Shown: in pieces, positions 47,105-56,030 of the stretch
Position numbering within the stretch: position 1 is the stretch's first letter
How the letters are laid out: every line of letters begins with the position of its first letter
Assembly (NCBI GenBank): GCA_018660265.1
Contig: JABJKS010000061.1
Coordinates: 95,139-159,138 of the forward strand
DNA length: 64,000 nt
From: Rhodospirillaceae bacterium
GTDB lineage: Bacteria; Pseudomonadota; Alphaproteobacteria; GCA-2731375
Direction of reading: 5' to 3'
The notes under the pieces: generated by a model
What the model was told of the DNA's origin: nothing
Databases searched by the model: none
The model's input: only the letters and a program-made list of their open reading frames with translations
Made by a program: the position numbers and the translations under genes

Positions 47105-47554
47105 GTGACGAGCGTAGGGCCAGCAGCTCCGGTCTATGCACGTATGGTCTACGGGCCAGGCGAAGTGGTGCCTGTGCGCCCAATCCAGCGTCCTGCCCCC
47201 TCGGGTGAAGGTGACGATGCAGCCCGGCAACGGGGCACCCAAACCGCTGCCAAAGGTTATGGTGGCCAGCGACATAACCAAACGCAAAGCCTGGGCACGC
47301 GACCGGCCAATGTTGTCGAGCTACCCGTTGCCAGACGGGAACAACAACCGGCGACGGAGCAGCCGACGGCGCGAAGTGCGCAACCTTTCGTGCCTTTCCT
47401 CGCCCAACAAATCGCACAAGAAGGTTTGCCGGCAAATGCCTCTGATACGGCCCGGCGAAATCAGCATGAGGCCGTAACCGATGCCTACTTACTGGCCAGC
47501 GATGATTCCGCAAAAATCATCGGCCCCGTGCGGCCAAAAGAAATCGTCGTCTAA
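47105..47554 (+). CDS. Hypothetical low-complexity protein with C-terminal PFLAQQIAQE motif
   Basis: GTG start behind AAGGGGAC; 149 aa, Pro/Gln/Ala-rich, conserved-looking PFVPFLAQQIAQEGL...HEAVTDAYLLAS. Confidence 0.5.
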   Translation: MTSVGPAAPVYARMVYGPGEVVPVRPIQRPAPSGEGDDAARQRGTQTAAKGYGGQRHNQTQSLGTRPANVVELPVARREQQPATEQPTARSAQPFVPFLAQQIAQEGLPANASDTARRNQHEAVTDAYLLASDDSAKIIGPVRPKEIVV

Positions 47555-47643
47555 GGCGTATTCCTGAAAGTATTTCTGGCTGTAGCAGACTTGGCCATCG
47601 TTCGTGGTGGCTATAAACCCTGGCGCTGTTGTATGATCTGCCC

Positions 47644-49185
47644 ATGAGTAAACTCTCCTGCATCGCAGATCTTCTTGCTATTGGTGCCGATGGTGCCATC
47701 GCAATCGGGGCGCCCGGACGGACGCCGGCCCAATCACCCATGACGTTTGCCGCCCTCCGTGCCCTTGCCGGTGAGGTTGTGGACAGCTTGAACAGGAACG
47801 GCATAGGTCGCGGCGATCGGGTGGCGATCGTGTTACCGAATGGTCCCGAGATGGCGGTCGCCTTCATGACCGTTGCCGCCGGTGCCGTGACCGCACCCTT
47901 AAACCCGGCCTATCGGGAGGATGAGTTTAATTTCTATCTCGATGACCTGAAGGCCCGTGCCCTGATCGTACAACAGGGTGATGACACGCCAGCCCGCGCC
48001 GTTGCCCAGCGTCGCGGCATTGATGTGCTGGAATTGGTCCCTGACCTGGACGGTCCCGCAGGGGGCTTTCGCCTGCAAGATGGGGCCGGGGATAGGGCCG
48101 CAACCGAAAACGGCGGCATGGCAAGCGTCGATGATCCGGCCTTGATCCTGCATACATCCGGCACCACATCCCGGCCCAAGATGGTGCCCCTTAGCCAGGG
48201 TAATATCTGTGCGTCTGCCAGCCATATCGGAGCGAGCCTGGCGCTGACCCCGGACGATCGTTGCCTCAATATCATGCCGTTGTTTCATATCCACGGCTTG
48301 ATTGCGGCGGTGCTTTCCAGCCTGGCGGCAGGGGCGGCCGTGCATTGCACGCCTGGTTTCAACGCCCTGCGCTATTTCCAATGGATGGATGCGGTGCAGC
48401 CGACTTGGTATACGGCTGTGCCCACCATGCACCAGGCCATCCTGTCCCGGGCCAAGCGTAATGCGGATAGTTTGGCGCAGTCGCAATTGCGTCTGATCCG
48501 CTCCTCCTCATCCTCCCTGCCGCCGCAAGTCATGGCAGCTTTGGAGGAGACCTTCGCCTGTCCGGTCATTGAAGCCTATGGCATGACGGAGGCGGCCCAT
48601 CAAATGGCTTCCAACCCCCTGCCGCCGGCTGAACGGCAACCTGGGTGTGTTGGCCTGGCCGCCGGACCAGAGATCGGCATTATGTCCGAGGAAAGTGGTG
48701 AAATCCTGCCCACCGGCGAGGTCGGTGAGATTGTCATCCGGGGCCCGAATGTCACCACCGGCTATATCGAAAATCCCAGCGCGAATGCGACGGCGTTCAC
48801 GGATGGCTGGTTTCGTACCGGTGATCAAGGCACCTTGGATGGGGCCGGCTATTTGACCCTGACCGGGCGTCTGAAGGAAATTATCAATCGTGGCGGCGAA
48901 AAGATCAGCCCGCGCGAAGTTGATGAGGTTCTGTTGGATCACCCGGCAGTGGGGCAGGTGGTCACCTTCGCCATGCCGCATGACAAGCTGGGCGAGGATG
49001 TCGCTGCTGCCGTGGTTTTGGCGGAAGGCGCTGAGGCGACGGAGCGGGAATTGCGCGACTTTGTCGGCCAACGCCTGGCGGATTTTAAGGTGCCCAGGAA
49101 ACTATTATTTCTCGATGAAATTCCGAAAGGGGCCACTGGCAAATTGCAGCGTATTGGGTTGGCCGAAAAACTGGGTCTCAGCTAA
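47644..49185 (+). CDS. AMP-forming acyl-CoA synthetase/ligase
   Basis: LILHTSGTTSRPKMVPLSQGNI...EAYGMTEAAHQMASNPL...GWFRTGDQGTLDGAGYLTLTGRLKEIINRGGEKISPREVDE. Confidence 0.88.
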   Translation: MSKLSCIADLLAIGADGAIAIGAPGRTPAQSPMTFAALRALAGEVVDSLNRNGIGRGDRVAIVLPNGPEMAVAFMTVAAGAVTAPLNPAYREDEFNFYLDDLKARALIVQQGDDTPARAVAQRRGIDVLELVPDLDGPAGGFRLQDGAGDRAATENGGMASVDDPALILHTSGTTSRPKMVPLSQGNICASASHIGASLALTPDDRCLNIMPLFHIHGLIAAVLSSLAAGAAVHCTPGFNALRYFQWMDAVQPTWYTAVPTMHQAILSRAKRNADSLAQSQLRLIRSSSSSLPPQVMAALEETFACPVIEAYGMTEAAHQMASNPLPPAERQPGCVGLAAGPEIGIMSEESGEILPTGEVGEIVIRGPNVTTGYIENPSANATAFTDGWFRTGDQGTLDGAGYLTLTGRLKEIINRGGEKISPREVDEVLLDHPAVGQVVTFAMPHDKLGEDVAAAVVLAEGAEATERELRDFVGQRLADFKVPRKLLFLDEIPKGATGKLQRIGLAEKLGLS

Positions 49186-49212
49186 ATCTGAAGCATGGAA
49201 GTTTGGCGGGCT

Positions 49213-49323
49213 GGAGCATGTTTCTTTTATACATGCCCAAGGCGCTGGGACTCTTAAGAATCGAGCAATTGAACCAATCACTTAGATCGCACAAGCGATT
49301 CTAACTAATTGAAAATTGCTCTA
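49213..49323 (-). repeat. Structured intergenic repeat, copy 3
   Basis: Minus sense TAGAGCAATTTTCAATTAGTTAGAATCGCTTGTGCGATCTAAGTGATTGGTTCAATTGCTC...GGGCATGTATAAAAGAAACATGCTCC; first TAG is the stop of the small ORF 49321-49479. Confidence 0.85.
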
Positions 49324-49479
49324 GTGCACCGTGTGCCCGACCTCGCCGTTTATGCGGTGGATTTCTTCGACGACGCCGTACCAGGCATATTGCTGGGCCA
49401 CATACAGGGCTTGCTCAACTCCCAGTGTCTCAACCAGGTTTTGCGCCAGACCTTGATAATGTTCGACCATGTTAGACAT
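49321..49479 (-). CDS. Small 52-aa protein, not in the ORF track
   Basis: MSNMVEHYQGLAQNLVETLGVEQALYVAQQYAWYGVVEEIHRINGEVGHTVH*; SD GGGAAG upstream. Confidence 0.55.
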   Translation of the reverse strand: MSNMVEHYQGLAQNLVETLGVEQALYVAQQYAWYGVVEEIHRINGEVGHTVH

Positions 49480-49589
49480 TGCTATACTTCCCACTCACGA
49501 CGATTTCTGATGTTAATATTAGCGGCGCATGATTAAGAAATTCTAAGCGTTGGATGGGAAATTTGGATGAATTTTGAGAGGCGGTTCAC

Positions 49590-50099
49590 ATGATTTATAT
49601 TTCGTCCTGGCGCACCATGGAAAATCGCGCAGTTGAACTGGGTGCGACCCATATTCTATCACTCCTGGGCATAGAAGGCGTACCTGACACGCCGCCGGGC
49701 ATTGATCCGGCACGCCACCTTCATGTTGAGGTTGATGATTATCCGGCCTCTTTCGCGGGCGATATCGTGCCGACCATCGAACACGTAACCGAATTTCTGG
49801 ATTTTGCCGTTGCCTGGGATCGTCAGGGACCCATGATCGTCCATTGTTATGCGGGTGTCAGCCGCTCCACGGCGGCTGCATTGAGCATATTCTGTCATTA
49901 CAATCCAGGCTGCGAGATGGAGGCGGCGATGGCCCTGCGCCGCGCGGCCCCCCATGCCAAGCCAAACAAGCGTATCATTGCCATTGCGGATCGATTGCTG
50001 GACTGTGACAACCGGCTGGTTGAGGCTGTGGAGGCTATTGGTCCCGGTGCCTATGAAGGTGGGCAAACCCCTCTGGTCGAGCTGCCCCTGAGCCTGTAA
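49590..50099 (+). CDS. Protein tyrosine phosphatase-like protein
   Basis: MIVHCYAGVSRSTAAAL fits the HCX5R(S/T) PTP signature. Confidence 0.78.
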   Translation: MIYISSWRTMENRAVELGATHILSLLGIEGVPDTPPGIDPARHLHVEVDDYPASFAGDIVPTIEHVTEFLDFAVAWDRQGPMIVHCYAGVSRSTAAALSIFCHYNPGCEMEAAMALRRAAPHAKPNKRIIAIADRLLDCDNRLVEAVEAIGPGAYEGGQTPLVELPLSL

Positions 50100-50142
50100 A
50101 AACGAAACCTCTGGGGTGTGTGTTTTATTGGGGAAACCGAGT

Positions 50143-51120
50143 ATGAGAGCGATTGTTTGCCGGGAATTGGGGCCGCCATCGGTGCTGCGGTTGGAGGAAT
50201 TGCCGGAGCCGAGCATGGGGCCGGGTCAGGCGCGCGTGAAAATCAACGCCGCAGGGATTAATTTTCCCGACATTCTGACGGTCGAGGGCGTCTATCAGCA
50301 CAAACCGTCTTTGCCCTTTATCGCCGGGTTCGAGACGGCGGGCGAAGTCATTGAAACGGCGGCGGATGTTGAAAACGTCAAACCCGGTGACCGGGTTTTG
50401 ATGGGCGTTCGACCAGGCGGCTTTGCAGAACAGGCGGTGGTTGATGCTGATATATTGTTGCCTACCCCCGAACCATTTGATGATGTGACCGCCGCCGCCT
50501 TCCGGGTCACCTATATCACGGCCTATCACTGCCTGTTGCAACGTGGTGGGTTGAAGGCCGGGGAGTGGGTTCTGATCAATGGTGCCACGGGGGGCGTCGG
50601 TCTGGCGGCGGTGGAAATAGCCAAAATTCATGGTGCTAAAATCATCGCCACGGGTGGGGACGATGGCAAGTTGGAGGTGGTGCGCAAATACGGCGCGGAT
50701 CACGTGATTAACTATCAAAACGGTCCCTTCCGCGATCAGGTGAAAAAGATCACCGGCGGCAACGGCGTGAACCTGGTTTATGATCCCGTGGGGGGCGATG
50801 TCTTCGATCAATCCCTGCGTTGCATGGCTTGGCATGGGCGGTTGGTCGTGGTGGGCTTTACATCGGGACGTATCCCAGAGATGTCTATCAATTATGCCCT
50901 GATCAAGGGCCTGTCGATCATCGGTTGTCGGGCCGGAGAGGCCCGCCGTAACGACCCGGAGGCCGGCGATAAGGAACTGGCCGATGTGCTTGCACTGGCC
51001 AATGCCGGCAAGCTGCACCCTTATGTTTCCCACGTTTTGCCGTTCGAAAATGCCATCGAGGGCATGCAGCTGTTAATGGACCGAAAAGTCGTCGGCAAGG
51101 TGGTTTTGACCATGGGCTAA
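50143..51120 (+). CDS. NADPH:quinone oxidoreductase (zinc-less MDR) family protein
   Basis: GINFPDILTVEGVYQHKPSLPFIAGFETAGEV...LINGATGGVGLAAVEIAKIHGAKIIAT. Confidence 0.85.
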   Translation: MRAIVCRELGPPSVLRLEELPEPSMGPGQARVKINAAGINFPDILTVEGVYQHKPSLPFIAGFETAGEVIETAADVENVKPGDRVLMGVRPGGFAEQAVVDADILLPTPEPFDDVTAAAFRVTYITAYHCLLQRGGLKAGEWVLINGATGGVGLAAVEIAKIHGAKIIATGGDDGKLEVVRKYGADHVINYQNGPFRDQVKKITGGNGVNLVYDPVGGDVFDQSLRCMAWHGRLVVVGFTSGRIPEMSINYALIKGLSIIGCRAGEARRNDPEAGDKELADVLALANAGKLHPYVSHVLPFENAIEGMQLLMDRKVVGKVVLTMG

Positions 51121-51174
51121 GCCATGCTATGTGAGGGTACGAGCCACCGCTAACCGGAACCCTATAGTCCAAAC

Positions 51175-51843
51175 ATGCGCATTCTGTACCATTTCTGGCT
51201 ATCGCCATTTTCCCGCAAGGTTCGTATCGCCTTGTATGAAAAGGGGCTTGAGGTCGAAATGGTGGTGGAAAAATACTGGGATCGCCGCCAGGACTTTCTT
51301 GCCATGAATCCGGCCGGTCAGGTGCCTGTACTGACGGAGCCCGACGGTGCCGTGCTCTCGGATAGCCAGGCAATCGTCGAATACCTGGAAGAATGCCATC
51401 CCGAACCTAATCTGATGGGTCATGATCCCATCGACCGGGCCGAGTGCCGCCGTCTGATCGCCTGGTTTGATGGCAAGTTCTACAACGAGGTGTCGGAATT
51501 CTTGTTGCGGGAAAAGTTATTGAAACGCTTCATGGGGATGGGGGAGCCGCGCTCTGATCTGATCCGCGCCGGGCGGGAGAATATCGGCTATCACCTGGAC
51601 TACATTTCCTACCTGGTGGAACGGCGGAATTACATTGGTGGTGAAGTCTTCTCCCTGGCCGATATCACGGCCGCTGCGCATATATCCTGCCTGGACTATT
51701 TAGGCGATGTCCCGTGGGAGCATTATCCCGGTGCCAAGGAATGGTATGCCCGGGTGAAGTCCCGGCCTTCGTTCCGCGCCATTCTGGCCGATCATATGCC
51801 AGGCCTACCGCCACCCCGACACTATGCCGACCTCGATTTCTAA
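51175..51843 (+). CDS. Glutathione S-transferase family protein
   Basis: LYHFWLSPFSRKVRIALYEKGLEVE...NPAGQVPVLTEPDGAVLSDSQAIVEYLEE. Confidence 0.83.
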   Translation: MRILYHFWLSPFSRKVRIALYEKGLEVEMVVEKYWDRRQDFLAMNPAGQVPVLTEPDGAVLSDSQAIVEYLEECHPEPNLMGHDPIDRAECRRLIAWFDGKFYNEVSEFLLREKLLKRFMGMGEPRSDLIRAGRENIGYHLDYISYLVERRNYIGGEVFSLADITAAAHISCLDYLGDVPWEHYPGAKEWYARVKSRPSFRAILADHMPGLPPPRHYADLDF

Positions 51844-51868
51844 GGCATCTTCAATGCTGTCTGAACCG

Positions 51869-51932
51869 CCCGCTCCCCCGGCCCGTCCACCCATTAATGG
51901 TACCCTGTGGATGGACGGGCCGGGGGAGCGGG
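51869..51932. repeat. Perfect 21-bp stem inverted repeat upstream of queG
   Basis: CCCGCTCCCCCGGCCCGTCCA ... TGGACGGGCCGGGGGAGCGGG, 22-nt loop containing palindrome CCATTAATGG. Confidence 0.85.
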
Positions 51933-51947
51933 TGGCCTGGTAATTCG

Positions 51948-53084
51948 ATGGCTATCGAAAGAGACCTATCCGCCGCCTTGACGCGTGAGGCATTGGCCCT
52001 GGGTTTTGACGCCGTGGGCATCACGGGCGCGGATAATCCCGCTATTGCAGCCGCCGGTGACCGTTTGCAGGAATTTCTGCATATGGGCCGCCAGGGGGAT
52101 ATGGCATGGCTGGCGGAAAAGGCCGACCGCCGCCATCACCCTCACGCCCTGTGGCCCGATGCGCGGTCTATCATCATGTTGGGCCTGAATTATGGTCCCG
52201 AAGAAAATCCGTTACAGCGCCTGGCAGAAAAGACCCTGGGCAACGTATCCATCTATGCCGCGCGTAAGGACTATCATGTGGTGGTCAAGAAACGCCTGAA
52301 GGCGTTGGCGCGCTGGTTGCAGGGCAATGGCGGCGGTGAATTAAAGGTCTTTGTTGATACGGCACCGGTACTGGAAAAACCCCTGGCCCAGGCCGCGGGC
52401 CTTGGTTGGCAGGGCAAGCATACAAATTTGGTCAGCCGTGACTATGGCTCCTGGCTATTTCTGGGCAGCATATTCACCACCTTGGATTTGACGCCGGACG
52501 AGGCCGGGGCGGACCATTGCGGGGCCTGCCGCAAGTGTCTTGATATCTGCCCCACGGCTGCTTTCCCGGCCCCCTATCAATTGGATGCCCGGCGTTGTCT
52601 GTCCTATCTCAGTATCGAACATCAGAGCCATATCGATGTTGAATTCCGCAAACCCATGGGCAATCGAATTTTTGGCTGTGACGATTGCCTGGCGGTCTGC
52701 CCCTGGAACAAGTTCGCGGTCGCCGCCCATGAGGCAACCATGGCACCCCGTCCAGGGTTGAGCATGGTTGAATTGGGGGATCTGCTGCAGTTGGATGATG
52801 CCGCCTTCCGCAATCTATATGCGGGCACACCGGTCAAACGCCTTGGCCGGGACCGTTTCCTGCGCAATGTCCTGATCGCGGCTGGAAATTCCGGGCAGGG
52901 TGCGCTGGTTCCCTTAATTGAGGCTTTGTTGTCAGATACTTCCCCCCTGGTCCGGGCCATGGCGGTTTGGGCGCTATCTCAATTGTACGAAGGTAAGGCC
53001 ATGGCGGCCCTTGCCGATAAGTTTGCCGATAATGAAGTTGATCCTGGCGTTCGGGCGGAATGGTCCGCTGCTATTCCGTCCTGA
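51948..53084 (+). CDS. queG: Epoxyqueuosine reductase
   Basis: AGLGWQGKHTNLVSRDYGSWLFLGSIFTTLDLTPDE...DHCGACRKCLDICPTAAF...FGCDDCLAVCPWNKFA; HEAT-like C-terminus; start at MAIERDLS. Confidence 0.9.
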   Translation: MAIERDLSAALTREALALGFDAVGITGADNPAIAAAGDRLQEFLHMGRQGDMAWLAEKADRRHHPHALWPDARSIIMLGLNYGPEENPLQRLAEKTLGNVSIYAARKDYHVVVKKRLKALARWLQGNGGGELKVFVDTAPVLEKPLAQAAGLGWQGKHTNLVSRDYGSWLFLGSIFTTLDLTPDEAGADHCGACRKCLDICPTAAFPAPYQLDARRCLSYLSIEHQSHIDVEFRKPMGNRIFGCDDCLAVCPWNKFAVAAHEATMAPRPGLSMVELGDLLQLDDAAFRNLYAGTPVKRLGRDRFLRNVLIAAGNSGQGALVPLIEALLSDTSPLVRAMAVWALSQLYEGKAMAALADKFADNEVDPGVRAEWSAAIPS

Positions 53085-53862
53085 CATCCATTTTCTCCAG
53101 GCGGGCCTGGGCCGCATCTGCTGCCGGGGTGCCGCGGTGATCCTGCAGTACGCGCAGCCAATCCGAACGTGCACCATTCCTCTCACCTGCGTCATGACGC
53201 AGGATGCCCCTTTCCAGGCGGGCCGACGGATTTCCTGGGTTGAGGCTTAGAGCCCGTTCGATGGCGATCATCGCGTCGCCTGCCCGCCCCAGATGACGCA
53301 GGGCCGAGGCCCGAAAGGCGATGGCGTCGTCATCCCGATCATCCAACGCTATGGCGTTATCCAGATCGATCAGGGCGGCGGCGTGCTCTCCCTGTTCCGC
53401 CCGGATGCGGCCCCGGTCAACCAGATAGGCGGCTTTGCCGGGATCAAATTGGATGGCCAGTTCGATCGCTTGTAGGGCCATATCCACACGCCCGCCCAAC
53501 AGCCAGACATTGGCGGCCTGGGCCAGGACATCACCTGGCGAGGGGTAATGATCGCTGGGCAAAGTGGCGGCCAAGGCCTCCAGGCGTTGGGCAGCACGGT
53601 CATATTGTTTGGCCTCTAACAAGGCCATGGCCGCGCAATGGCGGGCCGGCGCACCGCCGTCCAGGGCGGCCCAGGCTTCCGCCCTGTCAAAGGCTTCCCA
53701 CGGCTCCCGGTAAGTCAGGGTGATGCAGGATCTGTACTGGCGTTCGTGATCAATGCCGGTGTTTTCCGCCGCCAACCCATCCGCCAGCCCGCCCGGCACA
53801 CTGAACAGGGGAAGGGATAAAAGACACAAGATCAAAAGGCTGTATTGTCTGGGCGTGGACAT
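53071..53862 (-). CDS. Secreted TPR-repeat protein
   Basis: Signal peptide; repeated A..DRG..R...G....A..D...AI.L...D motifs; convergent overlap with queG. Confidence 0.72.
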   Translation of the reverse strand: MSTPRQYSLLILCLLSLPLFSVPGGLADGLAAENTGIDHERQYRSCITLTYREPWEAFDRAEAWAALDGGAPARHCAAMALLEAKQYDRAAQRLEALAATLPSDHYPSPGDVLAQAANVWLLGGRVDMALQAIELAIQFDPGKAAYLVDRGRIRAEQGEHAAALIDLDNAIALDDRDDDAIAFRASALRHLGRAGDAMIAIERALSLNPGNPSARLERGILRHDAGERNGARSDWLRVLQDHRGTPAADAAQARLEKMDVRTE

Positions 53863-53911
53863 GCGCCTAACTTCCTATCTTAACAGGACGACAGCAAGGT
53901 TTCTCAGCGTA

Positions 53912-54754
53912 ATGACGGCGAAAAAACTATTTTGTTTCGGTTTGGGTTATAGCGCCCAGGTACTTGCCCAGGATTTGTTGGCGAATGGTTGGTCGATTAC
54001 GGGTACCAGCCGGGATGGTGAGCGGGATACGCTGCCCTTTGCCCGGACCCAGCCGCTTGATAACCCGGCCCGGCAAATGGCGGGGGCAAGCCATGTCTTG
54101 GTGTCCATTCCACCCGATGCGACCGGCGATCCCGTGCTCGATTGTCACGGTGACGATATCGCGAAACTGGAACAGCTTTCCTGGCTGGGCTATCTCTCCA
54201 CCACCGGGGTTTATGGCGATCATGGCGGTGGCTGGGTCGACGAGACGACGACAACCGCGCCCATCAACAGACGCAGTGAATGGCGTGTCCTCTCGGAGCA
54301 GGCCTGGCTGGCCTGGGGACGGCAGCATGATGTGGCGGTGCAGATATTCCGTCTGGCTGGGATTTATGGGCCTGGTCGCAATGCTCTTGTGAACCTGCGC
54401 CAGGGAAAGGCCCGGCGTATTGTAAAGCCGGGGCATGTCTTCTCCCGCATTCATGTGGAAGACCTGGCGCGTGTATTGCAGGCATCCATGGCGCAGCCAA
54501 ACCCCGGGGCGATTTACAATGTCTGCGATGACGAGCCCGCGCCGCCGCAGGATGTCATCACATATGGGGCTGAATTGCTGGGTCTGTCCCCGCCCGATGA
54601 GGTACCGTTCGAGCAGGCCGATCTAAGCCCCATGGCAGTCAGTTTCTATAGCGACAACAAACGGGTCAGCAACGAACGTATCACCCAGGAATTGGGCATC
54701 GTGCTACAATACCCTACCTATCGCGCCGGGCTGGAGGCGTTGTTGACGGACTAA
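53912..54754 (+). CDS. NAD-dependent epimerase/dehydratase-like (YeeZ-like SDR) protein
   Basis: KLFCFGLGYSAQVLAQDLLANGWSITGTSRD...YLSTTGVYGDHGGGWVDE...RLAGIYGPGRN. Confidence 0.8.
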   Translation: MTAKKLFCFGLGYSAQVLAQDLLANGWSITGTSRDGERDTLPFARTQPLDNPARQMAGASHVLVSIPPDATGDPVLDCHGDDIAKLEQLSWLGYLSTTGVYGDHGGGWVDETTTTAPINRRSEWRVLSEQAWLAWGRQHDVAVQIFRLAGIYGPGRNALVNLRQGKARRIVKPGHVFSRIHVEDLARVLQASMAQPNPGAIYNVCDDEPAPPQDVITYGAELLGLSPPDEVPFEQADLSPMAVSFYSDNKRVSNERITQELGIVLQYPTYRAGLEALLTD

Positions 54755-54783
54755 CGCAGATTTTTTTTGGGGGGAAGCGCTTC

Positions 54784-55953
54784 ATGGCCACGCGTTGGAT
54801 CATGTTGGGGGTGTTGTTCGTCGTCCGTCTGTCCATGGGCTATCAATTCCAGTCCGTCGCCTCCGTCTCATCGACATTGGTTGCTGATTTCGGCTTTTCT
54901 TATGCCCAGGTCGGCACCTTGATCGGGCTGTTTCTGTTGCCGGGTATCTTTATCTCCATCCCCTCTGGCTTGATGACCCGCGCTGTTGCCGACAAGAATC
55001 TGTTGATGCTGGGTGCGGTTGCGATGATCACCGGTGGCGTGCTTATGGCTTTGTCTGAAGGCCCGTCGGGGCTTTATACGGGCCGCCTGATTACCGGGGT
55101 CGGCGGTTCCATATTCAATGTCATTTTGACCAAGATGGTGACCGAGTGGTTTTTCGAGAAGGAAATCGTCACCGCCCTGGCCATTATACTGACCGCCTGG
55201 CCCATGGGCATTGCCATGGGTCTTGTCAGCCAAGGTCTGATCGCCGAGACCCTTGGTTTGGAATGGGTGATGTATGGCACTGCCGGGTTTGCCTTGTTCG
55301 GCCTTGTCCTGACCGCCATGTTTTATCGCGACGCACCGGTGCCCGCCGATCAAAGGGTTGCGCCATTCCGCTTCGGCCTGCCAAGACGACAGTTTGTCCA
55401 TATGGCATTGGTAAGCATCGCCTGGGCGCTCTACAACGCCAGTATCATTCTACTCGTCAGTTTTGCCCCGGATATCCTGATTGGAGACGGCTACAGTGAG
55501 GTTGAGGCGCGTTCGGTAACGTCGCTATTCATGTGGGTGAGCCTCGTTTCAGCGCCTTTGGGCGGGCGGGTGATAGAGGTTCTGGGCCATATGACCGCGA
55601 CCATTATTGTTATGACGGCGTTCAGTGCGGTTGGCATGATGGCAATCGCCTATGGCATGGCAACGGAAGTATCTTTTGTGGTCGTGGGTATAACGCTCGG
55701 TGTCGCCGTCGGGGCGTTGATGTCCCTGTCGTCGGAGGCCGTCAGCCCGGAAAATCGCGGGCCGGGTCTGGGCATATTTTATACCTGGTATTATATCGGC
55801 ATGACAATTTCGCCAATGATAGCGGGCTGGACCAAGGACATGACCGGCATTACCTCGGCTCCGGTGATGCTGGCGGCCGGGATGCTGGTGGTCACCATTA
55901 TCTGTGTCGGGCTGTTCCGCCTATTGCAAAAAACCTGGCCAATTACGACATAA
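54784..55953 (+). CDS. MFS transporter
   Basis: 12-TM-like pattern; ...YAQVGTLIGLFLLPGIFISIPSGLMTRAV... Confidence 0.82.
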   Translation: MATRWIMLGVLFVVRLSMGYQFQSVASVSSTLVADFGFSYAQVGTLIGLFLLPGIFISIPSGLMTRAVADKNLLMLGAVAMITGGVLMALSEGPSGLYTGRLITGVGGSIFNVILTKMVTEWFFEKEIVTALAIILTAWPMGIAMGLVSQGLIAETLGLEWVMYGTAGFALFGLVLTAMFYRDAPVPADQRVAPFRFGLPRRQFVHMALVSIAWALYNASIILLVSFAPDILIGDGYSEVEARSVTSLFMWVSLVSAPLGGRVIEVLGHMTATIIVMTAFSAVGMMAIAYGMATEVSFVVVGITLGVAVGALMSLSSEAVSPENRGPGLGIFYTWYYIGMTISPMIAGWTKDMTGITSAPVMLAAGMLVVTIICVGLFRLLQKTWPITT

Positions 55954-56030
55954 TAATCCAATTATTTTATGTAGAACCACAGTGCTGTCCTTTATGCTGG
56001 CACAAATCAGAAAGTCGAAAGGACCCCTGC

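Noticed and set aside
46839-47513. 224-aa minus-strand ORF over the VUT-family 3' end and the orphan gene
   Set aside because: Spans an intergenic region and overlaps two better supported plus-strand genes; no motifs.
55533-56030. 5' extension of ORF 55533-56609 upstream of the cupin-like domain
   Set aside because: Overlaps the MFS gene in another frame; the cupin protein starts cleanly at MFEQARF (56031).
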